Below are positions 37,512 through 49,474 of a stretch of DNA of 64,000 bases, in pieces. Source of the DNA: DAHUXN01 sp963811805 (lineage in GTDB: Bacteria > Acidobacteriota > Terriglobia > Acidiferrales > UBA7541); NCBI GenBank assembly GCA_963811805.1, contig CAWESU010000001.1, positions 1,488,001 through 1,552,000 on the forward strand, written 5' to 3'. The position numbers and the translations under genes are program-made. The notes beneath the pieces were generated by a model. The model had not been told where the DNA came from, did no database searches, and saw only the letters and a list, made by a program, of their open reading frames with translations. The stretch's first letter is position 1. Every line of letters begins with the position of its first letter.

Positions 37512-37829
37512 ATGCTCCGTCCCGTACGCATGTCGCGCCAGACTCTTCGCCTGCTGGCCGCCTTCCTCGCGCAGCCGCGCGACTGGCGCTACGGCTATGA
37601 CCTCAGCCGCGCCACCGCCCTCAAGTCCGGCACGCTCTATCCCATTCTCATGCGCCTGAATAAGCGCGGTTGGCTGGAGACTCGTTGGGTCGCGCCCGAA
37701 CTCTCCGGCAGGCCGCCGCGCCACATGTACCGCCTCACGCCCGACGGCCTGCGGTTCGCGCGCACCAGCCTCGCGCCCAATGCCGCGCGCGTCCTAAGCC
37801 GCAGCGCCTACGGAGCAGCGAGGGGCTGA
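37512..37829 (+). CDS. PadR-family transcriptional regulator
   Basis: 105 residues, a minimal PadR winged helix: MSRQTLRLLAAFLAQP, YGYDLSRATALKSGTLYPILMRLNKRGWLE and RPPRHMYRLTPDG. It lacks the long C-terminal dimer helices of larger PadR proteins. The stop shares one base with the ATG of the downstream membrane protein, the coupled PadR-membrane protein module frequent in Acidobacteriota. It probably represses its own operon; the ligand is unknown. Confidence 0.88.
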   Translation: MLRPVRMSRQTLRLLAAFLAQPRDWRYGYDLSRATALKSGTLYPILMRLNKRGWLETRWVAPELSGRPPRHMYRLTPDGLRFARTSLAPNAARVLSRSAYGAARG

Positions 37830-39526
37830 TGCGCAATTCTTTGGCAAAAAACGCGGCGCGCCGCCTGATGGCTTTCGCGCTTCTCATCTCGCCTGCGGAA
37901 TCGCGCGAATGGGCCGCCGCCATGTCCGCAGAGCTGGAGCATGTCGAGGGCTCCTTCAACGCACTCTCGTGGGCCGCGGGCTGCCTCGGAACAGCCCTTA
38001 AGCAGCTTTGCCTTTCGCTTTTTTCGCCGCGCAAACACGTTTCCGATTCTTCTGACCGGCAGTTTTTTGCCGGTGCAGCCGAGGTCACCATGACAAAAAC
38101 CGCCAGAACGCTTTTAATCGCATTCGCCGTTGCTTCTCTGCTCTTTCTCTTTGCGCCTACGTTCCGGCAAGCCCTGAGAGTCACCGCTGGAAGTTGGCGT
38201 CTCTCCGATTCCGCTTGGCTCGCCTCGATGCGCAGCCTGGGTGCGAAAGCGGAAGCGGGCCACGACGCCCAAACGCTCGCATATGTGGCGATGCAGCTGA
38301 ATGGGAACTGGGACAACGATGCTGGAAAAGTTGCTGAGGAGCGCACGCAGCGCGACACATTCGCGGATGAAGCGGTGACATGGGATCCGCAATTGATCTG
38401 GATTTATTACTCGCTGCTTGCTCGTGACTACCGGCGCGGCCAGGGAGATCCGAACGACGCGCGCTGGCTTGCGCGGCTACAGGAGTGGGATCCCAACGAC
38501 GGGGTGGTGTACTCCCTGGAAGCGTCATACCACCGCCCTGAACACGCGCTTGGATGGAATTCTGAGACGGACCGCGCGCTGCTTGCCAATAGTCCTGAGT
38601 GGCTTGAGAGCATGGGGAAGGCGTTCTCCGCGACAAGTTACGATTCGTATCTTTCGCGAAGGGCGGACCTGGATCGCGAAGTGACCCATCGTCACGGTCT
38701 GGACGACCCCGGCCGGCTGCTTTCTGGATTCATGGAGTATCCGATGCCGGATCTCGTCAACTTTCATCTTTACGCGAAATACTTCCTCTTGAGAGAAGCA
38801 GCTGATTTCGAGGCCAAGGGCGATTTGAATCACGCCCAGGAAGACTATGAGAAAGTGGCGCGCCTCGGAGGGTTGATGCAGCTCGACGGAAGCATGGACG
38901 ACATCGAAACCATGGTTGGTATTGCCCTGCAAATGGACGCGGATCCGCCGTTCGAGGCCATGCTGGAGAAGAGCGGAAATACGCCAGCGGCCAAACTTCT
39001 CGCGTTTCAGACAGATCTGCAGCGCGCACTCGTGACCCGACTCCGCATTCGGAACAATTATGCGGAATTTGAAACTCTCCGTGAGACCACCGGAGCATAT
39101 TTATTGCAACAATCTTTGCTTGGCATGGCAATTTCAGTTGTCCTCATTTTGTGCTGCGGACTTTATTTGGCTGCGCGCCGCCTGACTCGTCTCCACCGTG
39201 CGCAAGGCGCGGCGGCGTTTGCGCGGATGGGCGTAGCGGGAGCGATTCTTCTCTTCGCGTCTACCGTCGCGATGTATTTTGGCTATTCAACCTACGCGAC
39301 TGCTTTTCGAGACTATCTAAGCGCGCCCCATGCGAGAGATGCGCATTCACTCTTGTATCGATTCGCCGCACTGCAGGAATTGCCTCCGAGCCTGTTCGAT
39401 TCGTTTCAACGAATCTATCTCTGGTATACGATTATCGCGCTGGGAGGCGCGATCATTGCCTGGATCCTTTTTCGCTATATTGCGCGGACGTTTCACCCGC
39501 ACGCGCCGGTTCAGCCGACGGCTTGA
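37829..39526 (+). CDS. Membrane protein coupled to a PadR regulator
   Basis: 565 residues from ATG at 37829, one base overlapping the PadR stop. The N-terminal segment (LMAFALLISPAESREWAAAMSAELEHV, over about 13-40) resembles the amphipathic start of permease-like proteins found next to PadR in Acidobacteriota. One membrane helix at about 92-110, a 350-residue extracytoplasmic alpha-helical region with TPR-like composition (DLNHAQEDYEKVARLGG), and three helices near the C-terminus (about 435-455, 475-495, 530-550). No transport motif; function unknown. Confidence 0.7.
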   Translation: MRNSLAKNAARRLMAFALLISPAESREWAAAMSAELEHVEGSFNALSWAAGCLGTALKQLCLSLFSPRKHVSDSSDRQFFAGAAEVTMTKTARTLLIAFAVASLLFLFAPTFRQALRVTAGSWRLSDSAWLASMRSLGAKAEAGHDAQTLAYVAMQLNGNWDNDAGKVAEERTQRDTFADEAVTWDPQLIWIYYSLLARDYRRGQGDPNDARWLARLQEWDPNDGVVYSLEASYHRPEHALGWNSETDRALLANSPEWLESMGKAFSATSYDSYLSRRADLDREVTHRHGLDDPGRLLSGFMEYPMPDLVNFHLYAKYFLLREAADFEAKGDLNHAQEDYEKVARLGGLMQLDGSMDDIETMVGIALQMDADPPFEAMLEKSGNTPAAKLLAFQTDLQRALVTRLRIRNNYAEFETLRETTGAYLLQQSLLGMAISVVLILCCGLYLAARRLTRLHRAQGAAAFARMGVAGAILLFASTVAMYFGYSTYATAFRDYLSAPHARDAHSLLYRFAALQELPPSLFDSFQRIYLWYTIIALGGAIIAWILFRYIARTFHPHAPVQPTA

Positions 39527-39548
39527 ATCTTCGGCGATCGGTTGCTTC

Positions 39549-40598
39549 TTGCGCGCTCGCATCCTGCTTGTCGCCAGACCGGCGCTTGTCTTTGTATTGT
39601 TCGGGGTATTGATTGTCGCCGCAGCTTCGGTTTCCTTGCCGGTTCGCGCGGCGCGAGCCGCCAACGCGTCTGCTTATCGCTACTTCCGCATCGGAAATGC
39701 CACTAATATCCATGTCTCCCCGCACGCGGGCTACGCGCTCATCGGCGGCGGTGAAGACTTGGACCATGCCTTCGTCTGGCTCTGCCAGCGCTCCGGCGGA
39801 GGCGATTTCTTGGTCATCCGCGCCAGCGGTACCGACGCCTACAATCCTTACATCCAATCGCTCTGCCACGAAAATTCCGTCGCCACGCTCATCATTCCCA
39901 ATCATGACGCCGCGAATGATTCTTTCGTCGTCGAAACCATCCGCGCCGCCTCCGCGATCTTCATCGCCGGCGGAGACCAAGCGAACTACATCAATTTCTG
40001 GCGCGGCACTCCCGTCCAGCGCGCCCTGAACGACGCCATCCGCCACGGCATTCCCGTCGGAGGCACCAGCGCCGGCTTGGCCGTGCTGGGCGAATTCGCG
40101 TACACCGCGCAGAATGACCGTCCCGACGGCCCCAATCTCAATTCTGCCCCTGCCCTCGCCAATCCGTTTGACCGGCAAGTCGTCATCGTTCGGGATTTCC
40201 TGCGCATCCCTGCCCTTCATGGCGTCATCACCGACAGTCACTTCCACGCGCGCGACCGCCTCGGCCGGTTGGTCGTCTTCATGGCGCGCATTCTACAATC
40301 TGGCGACCCCAGGAAAATCCATGCCATCGGCATCGACCAGCACACCGCGTTTCTTCTCGATCCCGATGGAAACGGGATGGTCGCCGGCACCGGCGCGGTC
40401 TATTTCTTTGAAGCGGCTCGCAAGCCCGGCACTTGCCGCCCCGGCGTTCCGCGCACGTTCACCGGTGTCTCCGTCCGCAAGCTCCTCGCCGGCGACAAAT
40501 TCAATCTCGCCCGCTGGGCCGGCTCCGGCACTGCCTACACGATATCCGCCATCTCCGGTGTGCTTCACTCGACCCAAGCCGGCGACGCGATCTATTAA
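39549..40598 (+). CDS. Exported cyanophycinase-like protein (peptidase family S51)
   Basis: About 349 residues. The start is uncertain: I use TTG at 39549, 22 bases after the previous stop; no good ribosome site. A signal/anchor segment (about 10-32) precedes an S51 domain with FIAGGDQANYINFW, the nucleophile elbow GGTSAGLAVLG (catalytic Ser) and TDSHFHARDRLGRL, all hallmarks of cyanophycinase and related peptidase E. Cyanophycinases hydrolyse the Asp-Arg polymer to beta-Asp-Arg; with an export signal this one may act on external polymer or on isoaspartyl peptides. No cyanophycin synthetase in the window. Confidence 0.82.
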   Translation: MRARILLVARPALVFVLFGVLIVAAASVSLPVRAARAANASAYRYFRIGNATNIHVSPHAGYALIGGGEDLDHAFVWLCQRSGGGDFLVIRASGTDAYNPYIQSLCHENSVATLIIPNHDAANDSFVVETIRAASAIFIAGGDQANYINFWRGTPVQRALNDAIRHGIPVGGTSAGLAVLGEFAYTAQNDRPDGPNLNSAPALANPFDRQVVIVRDFLRIPALHGVITDSHFHARDRLGRLVVFMARILQSGDPRKIHAIGIDQHTAFLLDPDGNGMVAGTGAVYFFEAARKPGTCRPGVPRTFTGVSVRKLLAGDKFNLARWAGSGTAYTISAISGVLHSTQAGDAIY

Positions 40599-40635
40599 GC
40601 TCTCGCGAGAATGCGAGCTCATTCACGCCAAATAA

Positions 40636-40684
40636 AAAGCCGCCACTCAACGGGCCTGGTCACGGCGCGAGGAGCAGCGGCTTT
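40636..40684. terminator. Probable bidirectional terminator
   Basis: Inverted repeat AAAGCCGC (40636-40643) / GCGGCTTT (40677-40684) between convergent genes, with T-rich runs on both outer sides (TTTTTATTT on the minus strand, CTTTCTTT on the plus). The 33-base loop is long, so confidence is moderate. Confidence 0.5.
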
Positions 40685-40704
40685 CTTTGCGTTTCGTCTT
40701 GCTG

Positions 40705-41646
40705 TTAGAAATTGATTCCGAAGCCCAGCGATATCTGCGGGAAAAACTTGAACGGCGCCAAATCGTGATTGATCTTTGCTTCCTGCGCCTGAACGCTCGA
40801 CTGTATGCCCGGATCGGTCGCCGCATTCGCGCATGTCTCCGTCGACGTGTTGCACGCGGTGCCCTGCAAGTTCAGCGTCGTCGTCGGTGAGCCTTGATAT
40901 TCGCCGCCCACCTCAAAGTTGAAGCCGAAATGCCTTCCGTTCCGTGGCAGCATGTTTCCAAATCCCACCAGAATCTGCGGCGCCGCTTTCGGAAACGTCA
41001 ATTGTCCCGTGCCGGTGACCGGATTCGCGCCGGTCGGGTCGCTTTCATATTGCGTCCCGCCCAGCGTAAACGTCTGCCCTGAGGGCACGGACGCATTTCC
41101 CGTCACTTTGTTTCCGTTGTAGAACAGCAAGCCCGGGCTGATGTGGAATCCGCCCAACGGATACCAGTCGAGATGCGCTTCACCAGAGCGGAAACTCAGT
41201 TGCCCGTCATAGTGGATGCCGTCGTTGTTGAAGCCGCGGCTGTAATTCAGAAAATTGAACCCGCCGCGCAGATTGATTCTCTTCGAAACCGGCGTTGCTG
41301 CCTCGATGCCGATTCCCAGCAGCGAAACCTTGACGCCAATGCCGATCTTCGCGGCGCCATCCCCATTCGGTGGAGGGGGCGGTGGCGTGGGCGGCATGCC
41401 CAGCGTCACGGAGCTTGATTCCTTCAGCGCCGGTGCTTCGGCCACAATCGCCGCCACCGTCGCATCGTCTGACGCCGTCGATGTGCTGGAAGAAGCCGCC
41501 GGCGTGGCGCTCGCCGCCGTGGTAGTCGTCGTGGGGCTCACCGCGTTTCCGTTGTCCTGGGCCGCACGGACCGAAGAGCAAAAGCCTGCAATCATGAAAA
41601 GTGCAACGAACATAGTAACTGCGACAAACTTATAGGCTGGGCGCAT
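40705..41646 (-). CDS. Outer-membrane beta-barrel-like protein
   Basis: 313 residues. Signal peptide about 1-28 ending VRAAQ, then a Thr/Ser/Ala-rich linker (about 35-65) and a run of prolines (PPTPPPPPP near 86-94), then a barrel-like domain with alternating strands (KIGIGVKVSLLGIGIEA, GFNFLNYSRGF) ending in phenylalanine (SLGFGINF), the usual last residue of outer-membrane barrels. About 8-10 strands fit the length. Not related to a named family that I recognise. Ser/Thr/Pro linker suggests periplasmic spacing from peptidoglycan. Confidence 0.7.
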   Translation of the reverse strand: MRPAYKFVAVTMFVALFMIAGFCSSVRAAQDNGNAVSPTTTTTAASATPAASSSTSTASDDATVAAIVAEAPALKESSSVTLGMPPTPPPPPPNGDGAAKIGIGVKVSLLGIGIEAATPVSKRINLRGGFNFLNYSRGFNNDGIHYDGQLSFRSGEAHLDWYPLGGFHISPGLLFYNGNKVTGNASVPSGQTFTLGGTQYESDPTGANPVTGTGQLTFPKAAPQILVGFGNMLPRNGRHFGFNFEVGGEYQGSPTTTLNLQGTACNTSTETCANAATDPGIQSSVQAQEAKINHDLAPFKFFPQISLGFGINF

Positions 41647-41818
41647 TTTCTCAATTCTCCGTGTCGCGCAACTCGAATGAGCTGCGGTTTATGTCCGCGA
41701 AGGGTGGCGGACTGTTCTAATTATCTCGTTCCACGGAGTTTTTGCAGCTTCTTTTCGCCCCCGCTGTATCCATTCTTATAACGAATCTTTGTGCTACGCC
41801 TGGGAGCTGCCTCGCCGC

Positions 41819-42790
41819 TCAAGGCACGCCGTCGCGCCAGCGGCGCACCAGATCGCGAGCCGCGGCCGGCCATTCGGGGAACTGAAACTTGTAACCGCCC
41901 GCCAGCAGGAGTCCCGGAACCACCCGCCGGCTCTTCAAAACCAGCTCCGTCTCCGTACCCATGAAAACCGCGCCGAATTCGAGCATCCATTTCGACGCCG
42001 GCAGCCCGATCCGCGCGCCCCACGCCTCGCGCAGCCCGCGCATGAAATCGCAATTCGCCAGCGGATTCGGCGAAGCCACATTGACCACGCTGCTCACTTC
42101 TTCGTGCGCAATCAGGAAATCGACGGCCCCCGCAAAATCCGCGCCGTGAATCCACGAAACGAACTGCTTTCCCGACCCCGACGCGCCGCCAAGTCCGAAC
42201 CGCACCAGCCGCAGCAGCACGTCGAAAATTCCTCCGCGGTCCGGGCTCAAAATCACCGAACTCCGCAGCGCGACCTTGCGCGTGCGCGGCGTGTTCGCCG
42301 CGAAAAAGGCCTCCTCCCACGCGCTAGCCACCTGAATGCTGAACGCCCAGGAGCGCGGCGCATCCGGCTCGTTCCCGCCAATTTCGCCCGTGGCCTCGTC
42401 CATCGGCCGGTCAAACGCGTGCCGGTAAATCGTCGCCGTACTCGAATTCAGCCAAACCCGCGGTGGCGCGGAAAGCCCCCCGATCGCCTCGCCGAGCGCG
42501 CGCGTCGAAAGCACCCGCGAATCCATAATCTCGCGACGATGCGCGGCCGTGTACCGGCAGTTGACATTGCGCCCGGCAAGATTGACTACCACGTCCGCAT
42601 TTTCCAGCTCGCGCGCCCAGTCGCCCAGCTTTACGCCGCCCCACTGCACTACGCGCCACGGCGCCGCATACGCCTTGCGCGCCAACACGACCACGGAATG
42701 CCCCTTCGCGTGGAAATGCCGCGCCAGAATGTTGCCGACCTGCCCGTTTCCTCCAGGAAGCACAATTCGCAGCTTCCGCGTCTCGCTCAT
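41819..42790 (-). CDS. TIGR01777-family NAD(P)-dependent epimerase
   Basis: 323 residues. The N-terminal Rossmann domain has GGNGQVG at 13-19 and the family motif VVNLAGRNVNCRYT near 70-83; the C-terminal DUF1731 segment (LPASKWMLEFGAVFMGTETELVL, RVVPGLLLAGGYKFQFPEW) is diagnostic of the TIGR01777 group (YfcH/SulA-like). Reaction unknown; acts in the cytoplasm. The radical SAM gene lies upstream on the same strand but a strong terminator separates them. Confidence 0.9.
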   Translation of the reverse strand: MSETRKLRIVLPGGNGQVGNILARHFHAKGHSVVVLARKAYAAPWRVVQWGGVKLGDWARELENADVVVNLAGRNVNCRYTAAHRREIMDSRVLSTRALGEAIGGLSAPPRVWLNSSTATIYRHAFDRPMDEATGEIGGNEPDAPRSWAFSIQVASAWEEAFFAANTPRTRKVALRSSVILSPDRGGIFDVLLRLVRFGLGGASGSGKQFVSWIHGADFAGAVDFLIAHEEVSSVVNVASPNPLANCDFMRGLREAWGARIGLPASKWMLEFGAVFMGTETELVLKSRRVVPGLLLAGGYKFQFPEWPAAARDLVRRWRDGVP

Positions 42791-42855
42791 GCCGGAATTC
42801 TATACTGAAACGCGCGGGGCAACGTGAGCGCGCCGGAGCGAGGACGCCCTTCGCG

Positions 42856-42889
42856 AAAAAAAACGGCCTCGGTGTTTGGCCGAGGCCGT
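42856..42889 (-). terminator. Intrinsic terminator after the radical SAM gene
   Basis: Minus strand: stem ACGGCCTCGG / CCGAGGCCGT, seven-base loop, followed by a run of eight T. It ends the radical SAM transcript 30 bases past its stop codon. Confidence 0.92.
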
Positions 42890-42919
42890 CTGCAAAGATT
42901 AAGTTGGATTGAAATGGGG

Positions 42920-45145
<2,226 letters not shown>

Positions 45146-45654
45146 TGTTCGCAGACCTCTCTTTCCTCAGTCACACAGAGAACTGCAGCGTTTTAATAAA
45201 ATCTAATTTAGCTAAAGATATTGAAGCTGCCCATACGGACCGTCCCGTGCAGACAACTTCCCCCTAAATCTTTACCCGTCCATAGTTTGCAGGCTCAGGC
45301 CCGTCTCGTCCAGCCCAAACATCCAAACGGTTGCCATAGGGGTTAAACGGCATGTTTGGGCAGCCAACGGGGATGCTCCGGGCGGCCCATTGTTGCACCA
45401 AAGAGCCCCAAAATTCACTATTCACACTCGCGTAACCTGCGGGACACAAGCCGGTAATCCTCGCAAATAACAATCGCTCGCCTCGGAAGTTACGGCAAAG
45501 TGTTCCGATGTGGCCGCTCGTGGATCGTCTGCCATATCTGTGCGTCGGCTCCGCCGCTGAACTGGGTGGAAATATCCACAGGACGGCTTGACCGCTCCGT
45601 GTGAGTGGTAGTAAAAAGCGTCGCCATCTTAAGACGGGTGTGTTGGAGAAAAAA
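45146..45654. other. Intergenic region with divergent promoters
   Basis: 509 bases between the radical SAM gene (minus) and the TonB-dependent receptor (plus). An A/T-rich stretch at about 45188-45220 (TTTTAATAAAATCTAATTTA) lies about 50-75 bases upstream of the radical SAM start and is a likely promoter area. A partial inverted repeat AAACATCC.. / GGCATGTTTGGGC lies near 45325-45365. A minus-strand reading frame across the region has no ribosome site or recognisable product. No RNA gene seen. Confidence 0.5.
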
Positions 45655-48600
45655 ATGATGAAAAAGCAAGCTCGCCAATCGATTTTCGTGTGGCTATTGT
45701 GCACCGTCGCGCTGTGTGCCCTATCGCCCATCTCTGCCTGGGCGCAGCAGACTCTCGGCGCGATCAACGGCACGGTCACCGATGCCTCGGGCGCCGTGAT
45801 TGCCAAGGCCCAGGTGGAAGCAAAGAACCTCGGCACAGGTTTGACCGTGAAAGTGACCACGCAGGGGGACGGCTCCTTCAGCATCGTCGATTTGCCCATC
45901 GGCACTTATAGCGTCACCATCTCCAAGGAAGGTTTCAAGACCGAAACCCACTCGCAAATTATCGTGCAGGGCAATCGTGCCACCACCGTCAACACCGCGC
46001 TCCAGCCCGGCGAGGTCACTTCCACAGTCACCGTCACCGGCACGCCGCTGATGAACCAGACCGACACCACCAACGGCTACGTGGTGGACACTACGACCAT
46101 CCAGAACACGCCTCTCGGCACCGGCAGCTTCACCCAATTGGCCATTTTGAGTCCCGGCGTTCACGCCGATTTCCTCGGTGGCGCTGGCTCTAACGCCGGC
46201 CTAGGTAATCAGGCGATTTACGCCAACGGAAACCGCGACACCAGCAACAGCTTCTCTTTGAACGGCACCGGCACGAACAATCTGTTCAACGGAAACTCCA
46301 CCAGCCAGGTGGGAGAGAACCGCTTCGTCCTCAACACCGGCGAGAACTTCGGCGCCGGCGGCGAAATCCAGACCAGCACTTCTGTGTATGGGGCAATCGG
46401 CCAGGCCCTTCCCACGCCCCCTCTCGACGCCATTCAGGAAATCACCGTCAACGCGTCTATGTACGACGCCACACAGGGTAACAACAGCGGCGCGCAGATC
46501 AGCGTGGACACCAAATCCGGCACCAACAATTTCCACGGATCAGCTTGGGAGGAGTTCCAGAACAGCGCCATGAACGCCACGCCGTTCTTCTACAACGCCG
46601 CAGGCACGAACACCTCGGGACAACCGATCCTTCCAGCCCCGTTCCTCAACAGGAATCAGTATGGCGCTACCATTGGCGGACCGATTATTCACAACAAACT
46701 GTTTTTCTTCGGCTCCTACCAGGGTGTCAACATCGCCGATGCCGCGTCTTCTACCAAGGACGCCACGGTGCCCCAGTCTCTGACCAGCGATCGCAGCACC
46801 CAGGGCATCATTAACATGATCCAGGCTGCTTACGGCACGACAATTACCGCCGGCCAGATCAGTCAGCCGGCATTGGACCTGTTGCAAGCCACACTTCCCA
46901 ACGGGCAGTACTTGATTCCGAGCGCTGTATTGTCCGGAACAACCGCCGTGGACCTCGGTTACGATGCGGTGGTCCAAGGACCCAACACGCAATCAAGGGT
47001 TTATCAAGCCATTGGCGACGTCGATTACGCTATAAGCGACAACGATCGTTTGTCCGGCAAATACTATTTTCAGGACGATCCCACGAACAACCCGTTCGGT
47101 GCTGTCGGCTCTCTGCTCGGCTTCCCTCAGCAGCTTCAGGCAGGCAGCCAAGTGTTTTCCCTGGCCAACACGACCATACTTTCTCCCAATCTCACTTGGG
47201 AACAGCATGTCGGCTTTACGCGGCTTCGCGCTTATGCGAACACCCAGGCGGGCTTTACCCCCACTGAGGAGGGCATCAGCCTACTGGGTTCGGCCACGTT
47301 TCCCCAATTTGAGATCACTCACGCAGACCCGGGCATCTATGATGAGTTGGAGTTTGGACCCAGCACCAGCTTTGGCAACGCCGGCATGTTCCAAAATCAG
47401 TGGGAACTCGGCTCCACTCTGAACTGGGTCAAGGGGAGGCATACGCTTGCCTTCGGCGGGCTCTGGGACCACACTCAGCTCAATGTCATTAACAACAACA
47501 CCAATACGGACACTCTCGATTTCACGTCCTTCCTCACCTTTGTCGAGGGCGACGTTCATGGTGGAGATGCGTTCGAAGGCTCCGCGGACCGCTACTATCG
47601 CTCCGATACGATTGGCCTCTTTGCCAACGATAACTTCAAACTTCGCAGCAACCTCACAGTGACCTACGGCGTCCGTTGGGATTTCGACGGGCCGCTTTCG
47701 GAGAAGTACGGCAAACTCACTGGCTTTAACCCTAGCCTCTATTCCTACGACGCCGCCACGGATACCATCACCGATTCCGGTTTGGAAATTGCCGGAAATA
47801 ATCCCACTGCCGCCACAGCCGGGGTCAGCAATTCCTTGATGAACAATCGCCAGTGGGGCTTCGCTCCGCGCATCGGTATTGCCTGGTCGCCTCTCGCCAA
47901 ACTCACAGTCCGCGCGGGTTACGGCATCTACTACGACCGCGGCGAGCTTTTTAGTTACTTTTCGCCTAGCGCCGGCGCAGGCTTTAACGGCCCCTTCGGC
48001 GTGACCCTGGCGCCACCGTTCGTCGAACCCATCGCCGCGACCGAAGGATATACTTTTTCGCAACCCTTCGGCAGCACAGTGCCGCCGCCTCCACCGGCCA
48101 CGGCCGCCGGTTTCCTCGCCTCACTTCCCAACCTCGCACAAACGGAATGCGGGTATCCAGGGTGCTGGCCGGCCGGGAATCTTTTTGGGCCTTTCTTGTT
48201 TGGCGGTTATGACATCAACAACAAATTGCCTTACACCCAAAATTGGACCTTGGACGTTCAATATCAGGCCACCAACAATTGGATGTTCGAATTGGGATAT
48301 GTAGGCAATCACGGCACGCATGAAGTGCTGCCCATTCCGTTCAACCAGCCGGAAATCGCCACGGCTACAAATCCGGTAAACGGACAGACCACTTCATACG
48401 GCGGCACCAGCCCGTTATCCTACAGCGCGGACTGCTACTCGGGCTGCCTCGATGACGAACCCATCTACACCGACGAATATTCCGGCAACGCCCCCGTCCG
48501 CGTTCCTTACATCGGCTATGACATGAACTCGGTGCTCTACGAAGCCGAAGGCATTTCCAACTTCGATGCTTTGCAGGCTCAGGTGCACAAGCGCACCTCA

Positions 48601-49389
48601 TACGGCCTTCAATTGACCGGTTCTTATACCTGGTCGCACTCCCTCGACGAGCAGAGCGGCGACGGCCTATTCTTCACCGGGAATAATCCGCTGACTCCCA
48701 GGGCCAACTATGCGTCGTCGGACTTTGATCAGACGCACGTTTTTCTGATCAATTACAGCTACACCGTTCCCACCATGACCAACAGCGAAGCTCTGAGTCT
48801 CGTGGTGAGTGGATGGACCATCGGCGGACAAACGGTCGCCCAAAGCGGCCAGCCCTATAGCGTTTATGATTATTCAGGCTCGGTGGGCAGCCTGTATTTC
48901 GGCACCGATGACGAGATCGGGAATCCCATCGTGCCCCTCGCCCCGGGTATCACCGCGAATCAGGCGAAACTCCAGGGCACCGTCGGCGTCAACGCGGGCC
49001 AGCCGGTGCTCAATTCCAGCGATTTCTTGCCCCAGTTTGTCACGCCCGGTACGTATGGCGTGCCCGCGCCTGATGCGAGCGGGAGTGACATTTACGAATC
49101 GCTCTACGGGACTTCCGGCCGCAACCTCTTCCGCGGCCCCTTCCAGGTGCGCTTCGATATGAGTCTGGCCCGGGAGTTTCCTATCAAGGAACGATTCAAT
49201 CTGCGTTTTGAGGCCGATGCCTTCAACATATTCAATCATCCCGATTTCGACGCCCCAAATAACGACGTGGACTTCTTTCCCAATTACGAAGGTCCGCCCG
49301 TGATCCCGCCAGAAGGCAGCCTCGGTTACATTCAACACACCATCGGCAGCCCGCGCTTCCTGCAGTTGGGCTTGCACTTCTCCTTCTGA
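45655..49389 (+). CDS. Oar-like TonB-dependent outer-membrane receptor
   Basis: 1,244 residues from ATG at 45655 (GGAG six bases upstream). Signal peptide about 8-30 ending AWAQQ; carboxypeptidase-regulatory-like domain about 32-115 (GAINGTVTDASGAVIAKAQV); plug domain about 125-330 with repeated Asn/Gly-rich loops; a large beta-barrel to the C-terminus, ending in phenylalanine (LGLHFSF). This is the Oar/CarboxypepD_reg group greatly expanded in Acidobacteriota, presumed to import oligosaccharides, peptides or siderophores with TonB energy. No SusD partner follows. Last strand motif RFNLRFEADAFNIFNHPDF is typical. Confidence 0.93.
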   Translation: MMKKQARQSIFVWLLCTVALCALSPISAWAQQTLGAINGTVTDASGAVIAKAQVEAKNLGTGLTVKVTTQGDGSFSIVDLPIGTYSVTISKEGFKTETHSQIIVQGNRATTVNTALQPGEVTSTVTVTGTPLMNQTDTTNGYVVDTTTIQNTPLGTGSFTQLAILSPGVHADFLGGAGSNAGLGNQAIYANGNRDTSNSFSLNGTGTNNLFNGNSTSQVGENRFVLNTGENFGAGGEIQTSTSVYGAIGQALPTPPLDAIQEITVNASMYDATQGNNSGAQISVDTKSGTNNFHGSAWEEFQNSAMNATPFFYNAAGTNTSGQPILPAPFLNRNQYGATIGGPIIHNKLFFFGSYQGVNIADAASSTKDATVPQSLTSDRSTQGIINMIQAAYGTTITAGQISQPALDLLQATLPNGQYLIPSAVLSGTTAVDLGYDAVVQGPNTQSRVYQAIGDVDYAISDNDRLSGKYYFQDDPTNNPFGAVGSLLGFPQQLQAGSQVFSLANTTILSPNLTWEQHVGFTRLRAYANTQAGFTPTEEGISLLGSATFPQFEITHADPGIYDELEFGPSTSFGNAGMFQNQWELGSTLNWVKGRHTLAFGGLWDHTQLNVINNNTNTDTLDFTSFLTFVEGDVHGGDAFEGSADRYYRSDTIGLFANDNFKLRSNLTVTYGVRWDFDGPLSEKYGKLTGFNPSLYSYDAATDTITDSGLEIAGNNPTAATAGVSNSLMNNRQWGFAPRIGIAWSPLAKLTVRAGYGIYYDRGELFSYFSPSAGAGFNGPFGVTLAPPFVEPIAATEGYTFSQPFGSTVPPPPPATAAGFLASLPNLAQTECGYPGCWPAGNLFGPFLFGGYDINNKLPYTQNWTLDVQYQATNNWMFELGYVGNHGTHEVLPIPFNQPEIATATNPVNGQTTSYGGTSPLSYSADCYSGCLDDEPIYTDEYSGNAPVRVPYIGYDMNSVLYEAEGISNFDALQAQVHKRTSYGLQLTGSYTWSHSLDEQSGDGLFFTGNNPLTPRANYASSDFDQTHVFLINYSYTVPTMTNSEALSLVVSGWTIGGQTVAQSGQPYSVYDYSGSVGSLYFGTDDEIGNPIVPLAPGITANQAKLQGTVGVNAGQPVLNSSDFLPQFVTPGTYGVPAPDASGSDIYESLYGTSGRNLFRGPFQVRFDMSLAREFPIKERFNLRFEADAFNIFNHPDFDAPNNDVDFFPNYEGPPVIPPEGSLGYIQHTIGSPRFLQLGLHFSF

Positions 49390-49422
49390 GGCTCTGAACG
49401 CAGCAGTTGCAGCGCAAGAATG

Positions 49423-49462
49423 AAAAAAGGCCCTGACGACTCGAACCGCCAGGGCCTTTTCG
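49423..49462. terminator. Bidirectional intrinsic terminator
   Basis: Stem AAAAGGCCCTGACG / CGCCAGGGCCTTTT (one G-T pair) between the receptor gene (plus) and the convergent hypothetical gene (minus), with T-runs on both outer sides. Confidence 0.88.
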
Positions 49463-49474
49463 TTTCGGAGTTCG

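Noticed and set aside
45264..45905. 213-codon minus-strand frame upstream of and opposite the receptor gene
   Set aside because: Overlaps the receptor's start and signal peptide region; no family resemblance.
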